From CAXSBR01 sp964252015 (GTDB lineage: Bacteria > Actinomycetota > Actinomycetes > Mycobacteriales > Jatrophihabitantaceae): DNA of 64,000 nt. The notes under the pieces are model-generated. The model did not search any database and was not told the origin of the DNA. It saw nothing but the letters and a program-made list of their open reading frames with translations. Location of the stretch: positions 13,128 through 77,127 of the forward strand of contig CAXULW010000015.1 of NCBI GenBank assembly GCA_964252015.1, given 5' to 3'. Below are positions 57,434 through 64,000 of this stretch, piece by piece (position 1 is the first letter of the stretch; each line of letters begins with the position of its first letter). The position numbers and the translations under genes are program-made.

Positions 57434-58342
57434 ATGCCCGACCTCGAGCCCGCCACCGCGTTCCGCAGCGGGTTCTGCTGTTTCGTCGGACGTCCGAACG
57501 CCGGCAAGTCCACCCTGACCAATGCGCTGGTGGGCGAGAAGGTGGCCATCACGAGCCCCAAGCCACAAACGACCCGGCACGCCATGCGCGGCATCGTGCA
57601 CCGCCCCGACGCCCAGCTGATCCTCGTCGACACCCCCGGCCTGCACCGTCCGCGCACCCTGCTCGGCCAGCGGCTCAACGATGTGGTCGAGGCCACCCTG
57701 GCCGATGTGGATGTGATCGGTTTCTGCCTGCCGGCCAACGAACCGATCGGACCCGGCGACCGCTACATCGCCGCCCAGCTGGCCCAGATCAACACTCCGA
57801 AGATCGCGATCATCACCAAGACCGACGTGGCCTCGCCGAACCAGATCGTGGCCCAACTGGCCAAGGCCGGCGATCTGCTCGACTTCGCCGAGATCGTGCC
57901 CGTCTCGGCCACGGCCGGTGACCAGGTGGAGCTGCTCACCGATCTGCTCGTCGCACAACTGCCGCCCGGACCGGCGCTCTACCCGCACGACGTCAGCTCC
58001 GACGAGCCGGTCGAAATGATGATCGCCGAGTTCATCCGGGAAGCGGCGCTGGAGGGCGTCCGCGACGAGCTGCCGCACTCGATCGCGGTGACCATCGCCG
58101 AGTTCGGACCGCGCGAGGGCAAGGCCGACCTCACCGACGTGTTCGCCACCATCCACGTCGAACGGGACAGCCAGAAGGGCATCGTGATCGGCCCCGGTGG
58201 TTCCCGGTTGCGGGCGGTGGGGGTGGCCTCCCGCGCCCAGATCGAGAAGCTGCTCGGCCGCCGCGTGTACCTCGACATCCACGTCTCGGTCATGGCCGAC
58301 TGGCAGCGCGACCCCAAGAAGCTGGACCGCCTCGGCTTCTGA
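57434..58342 (+). CDS. era: GTPase Era
   Basis: 302-residue GTPase that binds 16S rRNA and assists 30S assembly. P-loop GRPNAGKST (19-27), switch I region QTTRHAMRGI, G3 DTPGLH, G4 TKTD, and C-terminal KH domain (VERDSQKGIVIGPGGSRLRAVG). ATG 57434 lies 6 nt after GAGAAT, so it may be leaderless. Together with ybeY and phoH this makes a ribosome-maturation neighbourhood. Confidence 0.96.
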   Translation: MPDLEPATAFRSGFCCFVGRPNAGKSTLTNALVGEKVAITSPKPQTTRHAMRGIVHRPDAQLILVDTPGLHRPRTLLGQRLNDVVEATLADVDVIGFCLPANEPIGPGDRYIAAQLAQINTPKIAIITKTDVASPNQIVAQLAKAGDLLDFAEIVPVSATAGDQVELLTDLLVAQLPPGPALYPHDVSSDEPVEMMIAEFIREAALEGVRDELPHSIAVTIAEFGPREGKADLTDVFATIHVERDSQKGIVIGPGGSRLRAVGVASRAQIEKLLGRRVYLDIHVSVMADWQRDPKKLDRLGF

Positions 58343-58408
58343 TCTTGTGCTCCACCCCGTTCAGCAACCGCAGGTATCAACCGCTCGACCCGGATCGGAC
58401 CCATCGTC

Positions 58409-59650
58409 GTGTTCGCTCAGTACCGCGTGGCGTTGCGCGCGCCGGGCTCCCTCGCGTTCTGCGCGGCCTCGTTCGTGGCCCGCATGCCGATCGCCATCTA
58501 CCCGCTCGGCCTCATCCTGCTGTTCTCGAAGGCGCGCGGCGGGGCCAGCGACGGCGGGCAGTTCGGCGTCGCCGGGCTGCTCGAAGGGTCCTACATCGTC
58601 GCCGGCGGTGTGGGGAACCCGCTGGTGTCGTTGCTGATCGACCGCTTCGGCCAGACCCGGTTGCTGCTGCCGGCCGCGCTGGCCAACGCCGCGTCCGCGC
58701 TGGCCCTGGTCGTGCTGTATCAACTGCACGTACCCGACGGGGTCATCGCCATCCCGGTGGTCGGGCTCGGGTTCTCCTACCTTCCCATCGGTTCCCTGGT
58801 GCGCTCGCGCTGGTCCTACGTCCTGGCCGGACGCCCCGAGCTCGGCACCGCCTACTCGATCGAGTCAACGCTGGACGAGCTCATCTTCACCATCGGACCG
58901 ATCGTGGCCGCGGTGCTCACCACGCTGGTGAACCCGTTGGCCGGCATCGTGCTCGGCGCCGTCCTGGTCGCGGCGGGATCGATGTGGCTGCGGGCCCAGC
59001 CGGGCACCGATCCTCCCGTTACCACCCATACCGACGAGGTCCGCCGGTCGGCGCTGCGCCATCCGGGCATGGTGCTGCTGACCGTCGCCATGATCGGTAT
59101 GGGCGGCGCGTTCGGCACCATGGAGGTCACCGTGGCCGCGTTCGCCAGCCAGCACGACGCACGGGCCCAGACCGGGATCGTGCTGGCCGCGTTCGCGATC
59201 GGCAGCGGGCTGGCCGGGCTGGCCTACGGGACCCGGCAGTGGCGCTCCCCGTTGTCGCTGCGCCTGCTGGTCTCGTCGGTGGTGTTCATGCTGCTGCTGC
59301 CGATCATGCTGCTGGCCGGCAACGTGCTGACGGTCGCCATCCTGGTCGGGGTGGTCGGGTTCGGGATCGCGCCCACCCTCATCACCGGCTTCGGCCTGGT
59401 GGACAAGCTGGTGCCGGCCCGGGTGCTCACCGAGGGCCTGAGCTGGGTCGGTACCGGGCTGAACTTCGGCTACGGCGTGGGCGCGGCGGTGGCCGGGGTG
59501 GTGGCCGACCGCCACGGCGCCCACATCGGGTTCTTCACGCCGATCGCGGCCGGGGTGCTGCTCGTCGTCGCGGCGGTGGCGTTGCGCCGGCGGATCGCGG
59601 ACCGGCCCGCGGTCGCCATCGTGGTTGCTCCCGAGTCAGCGGTCGGCTGA
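58409..59650 (+). CDS. MFS transporter
   Basis: 413 residues with twelve predicted membrane helices in two halves of six (about 10-185 and 215-395). The inter-helix segment LIDRFGQTR after TM2 is a variant of the MFS motif A; IESTLDELIFTIGPIVAAVL resembles the TM5 motif of drug exporters. Substrate unknown. GTG 58409. Inserted between era and recO, 66 bp after era. Confidence 0.88.
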   Translation: MFAQYRVALRAPGSLAFCAASFVARMPIAIYPLGLILLFSKARGGASDGGQFGVAGLLEGSYIVAGGVGNPLVSLLIDRFGQTRLLLPAALANAASALALVVLYQLHVPDGVIAIPVVGLGFSYLPIGSLVRSRWSYVLAGRPELGTAYSIESTLDELIFTIGPIVAAVLTTLVNPLAGIVLGAVLVAAGSMWLRAQPGTDPPVTTHTDEVRRSALRHPGMVLLTVAMIGMGGAFGTMEVTVAAFASQHDARAQTGIVLAAFAIGSGLAGLAYGTRQWRSPLSLRLLVSSVVFMLLLPIMLLAGNVLTVAILVGVVGFGIAPTLITGFGLVDKLVPARVLTEGLSWVGTGLNFGYGVGAAVAGVVADRHGAHIGFFTPIAAGVLLVVAAVALRRRIADRPAVAIVVAPESAVG

Positions 59651-59666
59651 GTGCGACACTGGGCGG

Positions 59667-60455
59667 ATGCCCCTGTACCGCGACGACGCCGTCGTGCTCC
59701 GGGTGCACAAGCTCGGTGAGGCCGACCGCATCGTCACCCTGCTGACCCGCCGCCACGGCCGGGTGCGGGCGGTGGGCAAGGGCGTGCGGCGCACCACGTC
59801 CAAGTTCGGCGCCCGGCTGGAACCGGGCAGCCACGTCGACGTGCAGGTGCTGACGTTCAACAACTTCGGCCAGGACGCCAACGCCACCCGCCGCCTGGAC
59901 ACGGTGACGCAGAGCGAGTCCATCGCCGCCTACGGGGCCCAGATGGCCGCGGACTACCCGCGCTGGACCGCAGCGTCGGCGATCTGTGAGACGGCCGAAC
60001 GGTTGACGCCCGAGGAAGGCGAACCGTCGCTGCGGCTGTACCTGCTCGTGGTCGGCGCGCTGCGGTCGCTGGCTGGGCGCGAGCACACGCCGGGCCTGGT
60101 GCTGGACGCGTTCTTCCTGCGGGCCATGGCCGGCGCGGGCTGGCAGCCGGCCCTGACCGAGTGCGCCATGTGCGGTCGCCGCGACGGCCTGAGCACGTAT
60201 CACGTCGCGGCCGGGGGAGCGGTCTGCCCCAACTGCCGCCCGGCCGGGTCGGTGCGCCCGCCCGAGGGCACGATCGCGCTGATGGCCGCCCTGCTCGACG
60301 GGGACTGGGGCCGGGCGGACACCAGCGCGTCCGACCCACGACGGGCGGCCAGCGGCCTGGTCGCGGCTCACCTGCAATGGCACCTGGAGCGCGGTCTGCG
60401 CTCGTTGCCGTTCGTCGACCGGGACGAGAACCCGGCCAACCGCATCCCCACCTGA
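59667..60455 (+). CDS. recO: DNA repair protein RecO
   Basis: 262 residues: N-terminal OB fold (YRDDAVVLRVHKLGEADRIVTLLTRRHGRVRAVGKG), helical domain and a zinc finger with CAMC and CPNC. RecO binds and anneals ssDNA and loads RecA with RecR in gap repair. ATG 59667; 17 bp after the MFS gene. The usual actinobacterial order is recO-uppS, here separated by a 204-bp repeat-bearing gap. Confidence 0.96.
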   Translation: MPLYRDDAVVLRVHKLGEADRIVTLLTRRHGRVRAVGKGVRRTTSKFGARLEPGSHVDVQVLTFNNFGQDANATRRLDTVTQSESIAAYGAQMAADYPRWTAASAICETAERLTPEEGEPSLRLYLLVVGALRSLAGREHTPGLVLDAFFLRAMAGAGWQPALTECAMCGRRDGLSTYHVAAGGAVCPNCRPAGSVRPPEGTIALMAALLDGDWGRADTSASDPRRAASGLVAAHLQWHLERGLRSLPFVDRDENPANRIPT

Positions 60456-60471
60456 GCACGCGACCCGACGC

Positions 60472-60616
60472 GACCGCATCTGACCTTGGAGGGTGGATAG
60501 CGTTTTGGGCGCTATGGCGCACAAAACGCTATGATGCACCCGACCCGACCCGGGAGACCGCATCTGACCTTGGAGGGTGGATAGCGTTTTGGGCGCCATA
60601 GCGCCGAAAACGCTAT
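60472..60616 (+). repeat. Two copies of a 61-bp element, each with a large hairpin
   Basis: Copies at 60472-60532 and 60556-60616, 84-bp period. They are identical over their first ~38 bases (from GACCGCATCTGACCTTGGAG) and diverge in the hairpin loops. Hairpin 1 (60497-60532): ATAGCGTTTTG/CAAAACGCTAT, 11 bp. Hairpin 2 (60581-60616): ATAGCGTTTTGGGCGC with GCGCCGAAAACGCTAT, 15 of 16 pairs. Both arms keep the same ATAGCGTTTT core. Confidence 0.88.
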
Positions 60617-60659
60617 ACGGTCGGGCGGGTCAAGGTGATTCGGCCGATACGGTGGCGGA

Positions 60660-61754
60660 GTGACGTCGTCCGGACCAGCGACAGCCGAACCACCAGCGAC
60701 AGCCGAACCACCAGCGACAGCTGAACCAGCAGCGACAGCTGAACCACCAGCGACAGCTGAACCAGCAGCGGCACCCGAAGCAGCAGCGGCACCCGGACCA
60801 GCGGCACCGGAATCAGCGGCAACCGGACCAGCGGCAGCCGAACCACCAGCGACAGCCGAACCAGCAGCGGCATCGGAATCAGCGGCAACCGGACCAGCAA
60901 CGGTTCCGGCGCGGCGGAGCTGGCGGCGGCGGACCACGGCGGCGTCGGCGCGCCCCGCGGCCGGCTGGCCCGTGGTGCCACCGCACCCGTCCGGAACGCA
61001 GCCCCCGGCGATCCCGGCCGAGTTCGTCCCCAACCACGTCGCCCTGGTTATGGACGGCAACGGGCGGTGGGCCACCCAGCGCGGCCTGCCCCGCACGGAG
61101 GGCCACCGGGCCGGCGAAGCCGCGCTGATGGACGTCCTCTACGGCGCGATCCAGCTCGGCATCGGCACGATCTCCGCCTACGCGTTCTCGACCGAGAACT
61201 GGACCCGCTCGCCCGAGGAGGTGCGGTTCCTGATGGGCTTCAACAAGGACGTCATCCGCCGCCGGCGCGACGAGCTGAACGAGCTCGGCGTGCGCATCCG
61301 GTGGGCCGGACGGCGGCCGCGACTGTGGCGTACCGTGATCGATCAGCTCGTCGACGCCGAGGAGTACACCCGCGACAACGACCGGTTGACCCTGCAGTTC
61401 TGCGTCAACTACGGCGGTCGGGCCGAACTGGCCGACGCCGCCCGCGCCCTGGCCCAGGACGTGGCCGCCGGCCGGTTGAACGCCGACCGGGTGGATGAGA
61501 AGACGCTGGCCCGCTACCTCTACCACCCCGACCTGCCCGACGTGGACCTGTTCGTCCGCTCGTCAGGGGAACAGCGCACGTCGAACTTCCTGCTCTGGCA
61601 GTCGGCCTACGCGGAGCTGGTCTTCTTGGACACGCTGTGGCCCGATTTCGACCGCGTGGGCCTGTGGCGGGCCTGTGAGTTGTATGCCGCCCGCGACCGT
61701 CGTTACGGCGGGGCCGAACCTCTGGTCCCGGTGAGCTCGGAGGCCGTGCAGTGA
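60660..61754 (+). CDS. uppS: Isoprenyl diphosphate synthase (UppS, cis-prenyl) with repeat-rich N-terminus
   Basis: Makes the long-chain cis-prenyl diphosphate carrier for peptidoglycan and wall polysaccharides (decaprenyl in mycobacteria, Rv2361c; chain length here not predictable). The enzyme begins about residue 120: VALVMDGNGRWA with catalytic D132, GHRAGEAALMDVLYGA, SAYAFSTENWTR, and SGEQRTSNFLLWQSAYAEL at the end. The first ~100 residues are an Ala/Pro/Thr/Glu run (PATAEP units) encoded by 18-bp repeats, not seen in normal UppS. GTG 60660 is the only start that keeps this region; a GTG within it, nearer the domain, might be used instead. Confidence 0.93.
   Translation: MTSSGPATAEPPATAEPPATAEPAATAEPPATAEPAAAPEAAAAPGPAAPESAATGPAAAEPPATAEPAAASESAATGPATVPARRSWRRRTTAASARPAAGWPVVPPHPSGTQPPAIPAEFVPNHVALVMDGNGRWATQRGLPRTEGHRAGEAALMDVLYGAIQLGIGTISAYAFSTENWTRSPEEVRFLMGFNKDVIRRRRDELNELGVRIRWAGRRPRLWRTVIDQLVDAEEYTRDNDRLTLQFCVNYGGRAELADAARALAQDVAAGRLNADRVDEKTLARYLYHPDLPDVDLFVRSSGEQRTSNFLLWQSAYAELVFLDTLWPDFDRVGLWRACELYAARDRRYGGAEPLVPVSSEAVQ
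60675..60900 (+). repeat. 18-bp repeats in the uppS 5' region
   Basis: About twelve imperfect units of CCAGCGACAGCCGAACCA or variants, coding for PATAEP/PAAAPE. Confidence 0.9.
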
Positions 61755-62089
61755 TAGTCGCGATGCAGTTCACGCCGTCTGATGAGGCCGAGTTTGTAAC
61801 GGCTCTGGAGCTGGCGTTGACGACATTGGCCGGCCGGCCCGGCTACCTCGGCGGGCAGGGCGGGCGCAGCACGGACGACCCGAACGCCTGGATCATGGTC
61901 ACCCACTGGGCCAGCGTCGGTGACTACCGGCGCGCGCTCGGCAATTACGATGTGAAGCTGCACGCCACCCCCTTGCTGGCCCAGGCGCTCGATCGTCCGA
62001 GCGCGTTCGAGGAGCTGCTCGATGTCGACCCGTCCGGAGTCCTCACGCGGCACACGAGTGACCGCGCTGAGGACCCGGTGATCGGGTGA
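61751..62089 (+). CDS. Antibiotic-biosynthesis-monooxygenase-fold protein
   Basis: 112 residues with a ferredoxin-like ABM pattern (VAMQFTPSDEAEFVTALELAL, GYLGGQGGRSTDDPNAWIMVTHWASVGDYRRALG). Small ABM proteins dimerise and may be heme- or quinol-related oxygenases, but no reaction is assigned. GTG overlaps the uppS stop (GTGA) and its stop overlaps the next GTG, so it is translated as part of the uppS operon. Confidence 0.75.
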   Translation: MIVAMQFTPSDEAEFVTALELALTTLAGRPGYLGGQGGRSTDDPNAWIMVTHWASVGDYRRALGNYDVKLHATPLLAQALDRPSAFEELLDVDPSGVLTRHTSDRAEDPVIG

Positions 62090-63303
62090 CGACGCTCAAA
62101 CCCCCGCACGAGCCGCCCGATCCTGCAGCCACCGCCAAGGCAGACGCAGAATCCGCCGAGCGAGACGAGCCCGGCGGTCCGCACGGACTGGATCGCATCG
62201 ACGGTCCGGACGACAGCCCGTTCGACGGCCCTCATCGCGGCCCGGACGGCTCCCGGGCCGACCCGGCCCGGCAACACCTGCTGGCCCGGGTGCGCATCGT
62301 CGCCATCGCCCTGTGGGTCATGGCCTACGCGGCCAACCTGGCCTGGCGCGGGCTCACCGTCGACCGGCCCGACCTGATCCTGTGGACGGTCAGCGCGGTG
62401 GTCGCGTTCAGCATCGGACGGCGGTCGCTGCTGAGCGTGGTCGCGGACTGGCTGCCGTTCGCGGCCCTGCTGATGGCGTACGACTTCAGCCGGGGCGCGG
62501 CGCACCTGCTCGGGCGACCGACCATGTGGACGCCCCAGATCGACGTCGACCGCTGGCTCGGTGGCGGCAACATCCCGACGGTGTGGCTGCAGGCCCACCT
62601 GAAGTCGGCGCACGTGCCGTGGTGGGAGTTCCTGGTCAGCTCGACCTACGTGTCGTACTTCCTGCTGCCGTACGTGGTCGCCGGCGTGCTGTGGCTGCGC
62701 AATCGTCATACCTGGCGGCGGTTCGTGGTGCGCTACGTGCTGCTGTCGTTCATCGGCATCAGCGGGTTCGTGCTGTTCCCGGCCGCGCCGCCATGGGCCG
62801 CGGCCCGATGCACGGCCGTCCAGGTCGCCGACCACCCGGACAACCCGGCCTGCCTTTACACCAAGGTCCGCCCGCCGGACAACGCCCTGCTCGGCGGCTA
62901 TCTGCACCTGAGCCACCCGTCGGCCAGCCCGTACGTCGAACAGTTGGCCCTGCGCGGGTTCCTGCGCCACGGCCTGCCGATCGCCGCCCGGGCCATCAGC
63001 GAAGGCCACGCCGACGCGAACCAGGTCGCGGCCATCCCGTCGCTGCACGCGGCCACGTCGCTGTTCATCGTCGTGTTCCTGTGGCCGCTGGTGCGTCGCC
63101 GCTGGCGACCGCTGCTGATCGCCTACCCGCTGGTGATGGCGTTCAGCCTGGTCTACTCGGCCGAGCACTACGTGTTCGACATCCTGCTCGGCTGGCTGGT
63201 CACCATCGTCCTGACGATCGTGGTGGGACGGTGGGAACGCCGGCGCGGTATCGGGGTCGCTCCGCCGGGTCAGGATCCGGTTCTGGCTTCGGCGCGCGGA
63301 TAG
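62086..63303 (+). CDS. PAP2-family membrane phosphatase/phosphotransferase
   Basis: 405 residues with an acidic, Pro-rich cytoplasmic N-terminus (1-65) and six to seven membrane helices. Active-site motifs: IPSLHAATSLF (C2, His) and SAEHYVFDILLGW (C3, His and Asp). The spacing fits the Aur1/inositol-phosphotransferase-like branch of PAP2. Co-translated after uppS and the ABM protein, so a role in removing phosphate from prenyl carriers or in wall phospholipid transfer is plausible, but not shown. GTG 62086. Confidence 0.85.
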   Translation: MTTLKPPHEPPDPAATAKADAESAERDEPGGPHGLDRIDGPDDSPFDGPHRGPDGSRADPARQHLLARVRIVAIALWVMAYAANLAWRGLTVDRPDLILWTVSAVVAFSIGRRSLLSVVADWLPFAALLMAYDFSRGAAHLLGRPTMWTPQIDVDRWLGGGNIPTVWLQAHLKSAHVPWWEFLVSSTYVSYFLLPYVVAGVLWLRNRHTWRRFVVRYVLLSFIGISGFVLFPAAPPWAAARCTAVQVADHPDNPACLYTKVRPPDNALLGGYLHLSHPSASPYVEQLALRGFLRHGLPIAARAISEGHADANQVAAIPSLHAATSLFIVVFLWPLVRRRWRPLLIAYPLVMAFSLVYSAEHYVFDILLGWLVTIVLTIVVGRWERRRGIGVAPPGQDPVLASARG

Positions 63304-63306
63304 GCT
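63301..63306 (+). promoter_or_regulatory. Possible -10 element upstream of glyS
   Basis: TAGGCT overlaps the PAP2 stop codon; transcription would start about 42 nt before glyS. Confidence 0.4.
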
Positions 63307-63354
63307 GGGGGTTCCGCCGAACCACCGCCACCACCCTGCTGAAAGAGACCCCGC

Positions 63355-64000
63355 GTGCCCGCCGACCGCAACGACGCCCTGATCAATCTCTGCAAGCGCC
63401 GGGGGATCGTCTTCCCGGCGGCCGAGATCTACGGCGGATCCCGGTCGGCCTGGGACTACGGTCCGCTCGGCGTCGAGCTCAAGGAGAACGTCCGCCGGCA
63501 ATGGTGGAAGGCCATGGTCACCAGCCGTGACGACATCGTCGGTCTGGATTCGGCCGTCGTGCTGCCGCCGAAGGTGTGGGAGGCGTCCGGGCACGTGGCC
63601 ACGTTCACCGACCCGCTGACCGAGTGCCAGCACTGCCACAAGCGGTACCGCGCGGACCACCTGGAGGAGGACTACGAGGCCAAGAAGGGCCGGCCCGCGA
63701 ACGGCTTGTCCGACGTCACCTGCCCCAACTGCGGCACCCGCGGCCAGTGGACCGAGCCGCGCCAGTTCAGCGGCCTGCTCAAGACCTACCTGGGCCCGGT
63801 CGAGGACGAGACCGGCCTGCACTACCTGCGTCCGGAGACCGCGCAGGGCATCTTCCTCGACTTCGCCACCGTGATGTTGACCTCCCGCAAGAAGCCACCG
63901 TTCGGCATCGCCCAGACCGGCAAGAGCTTCCGCAACGAGATCACGCCCGGCAACTTCATCTTCCGGACCCGCGAGTTCGAGCAGATGGAGATGGAGTTCT
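63355..64000 (+). CDS. glyS: Glycyl-tRNA synthetase, 3' end missing
   Basis: Class II synthetase of the single-chain (eukaryote/archaea-like and actinobacterial) type. The visible 215 residues begin VPADRNDALINLCKRRGIVF; motif region YGPLGVELKENVRRQWWKAMV; a zinc-binding insert with CQHCHKRYRADHLEED and CPNCGTRGQW; and motif 2 start FRNEITPGNFIFRTREFEQ. GTG 63355 has GAAAGAGA upstream. Continues beyond 64000 without a stop. Confidence 0.96.
   Translation, partial: MPADRNDALINLCKRRGIVFPAAEIYGGSRSAWDYGPLGVELKENVRRQWWKAMVTSRDDIVGLDSAVVLPPKVWEASGHVATFTDPLTECQHCHKRYRADHLEEDYEAKKGRPANGLSDVTCPNCGTRGQWTEPRQFSGLLKTYLGPVEDETGLHYLRPETAQGIFLDFATVMLTSRKKPPFGIAQTGKSFRNEITPGNFIFRTREFEQMEMEF

Overview
The window is a 64 kb chromosomal stretch of a very GC-rich actinobacterium. 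Evidence: GC-dominated third codon positions, many GTG starts, GTGA/ATGA start-stop overlaps, and a core gene order (obg, proB, proA, nadD, rsfS, gpgP-like phosphatase, degV, comEA, comEC, holA, rpsT, ATP-grasp/alpha-E/transglutaminase, lepA, hemW, hrcA, dnaJ, rsmE, phoH, ybeY, corC-like, cytidine-deaminase-like, era, recO, uppS, glyS) that follows the Mycobacterium tuberculosis region from Rv2440c (obg) to Rv2357c (glyS). The set of extra genes does not look mycobacterial; a Frankiales/Nakamurellales-like lineage is my guess, not a proof. Both ends cut genes: obg lacks its start and glyS its end.

Layout. 1-8.7 kb: obg, proline synthesis (proB, proA), a decayed mazEF-like module between them, then the nadD-rsfS-phosphatase cluster and a lipoprotein. 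8.7-19.3 kb: leuS behind a leucine leader peptide, degV, a convergent MptB-like mannosyltransferase, the DNA-uptake pair comEA-comEC, and holA. 19.6-23.7 kb: rpsT, then a tightly coupled three-gene amidoligase-type operon. 24-34.6 kb: MMPL transporter, lepA, secreted esterase and protease, oxidoreductase, a translationally coupled barnase-type RNase and barstar inhibitor, and an ECF sigma factor with a membrane partner. 34.7-45.2 kb: hemW, a Tat-exported esterase, a broken gene, a GH32-like protein, DinB protein, hrcA-dnaJ-rsmE, FUSC membrane protein, HIT protein. 45-51.7 kb: EamA exporter divergent from a LysR regulator, then phoH-ybeY-corC-like. 51.7-57.3 kb looks like an inserted accessory block (trpS behind a tryptophan leader peptide, epoxide-hydrolase-like protein, two zinc-ribbon AIM24 paralogues, YjbR and DUF1697 proteins). 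57.4-64 kb: era, MFS protein, recO, uppS, a monooxygenase-fold protein, PAP2 phosphatase, glyS.

Most striking points. (1) PhoH carries a 314-residue intein starting with Ala that shows the complete Trp-Cys-Thr signature of class 3 inteins (W66, C294, T312; His-Asn end; Thr+1), inserted between Walker A and Walker B, with a shortened LAGLIDADG endonuclease. (2) Two aminoacyl-tRNA synthetase genes are each preceded by a short leader ORF with tandem cognate codons (Leu-Leu before leuS, Trp-Trp before trpS) and following hairpins, i.e. probable ribosome-mediated attenuators. (3) Many start codons lie 6-8 nt after a TANNNT hexamer, pointing to widespread leaderless transcripts. (4) Short in-frame tandem repeats have extended the ends of many housekeeping proteins (Obg, RsfS, ComEC, UppS, ATP-grasp and others). 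(5) Long near-perfect palindromes, some sharing sequence, sit at gene ends.

No rRNA, tRNA, IS transposase, prophage or CRISPR array was seen.
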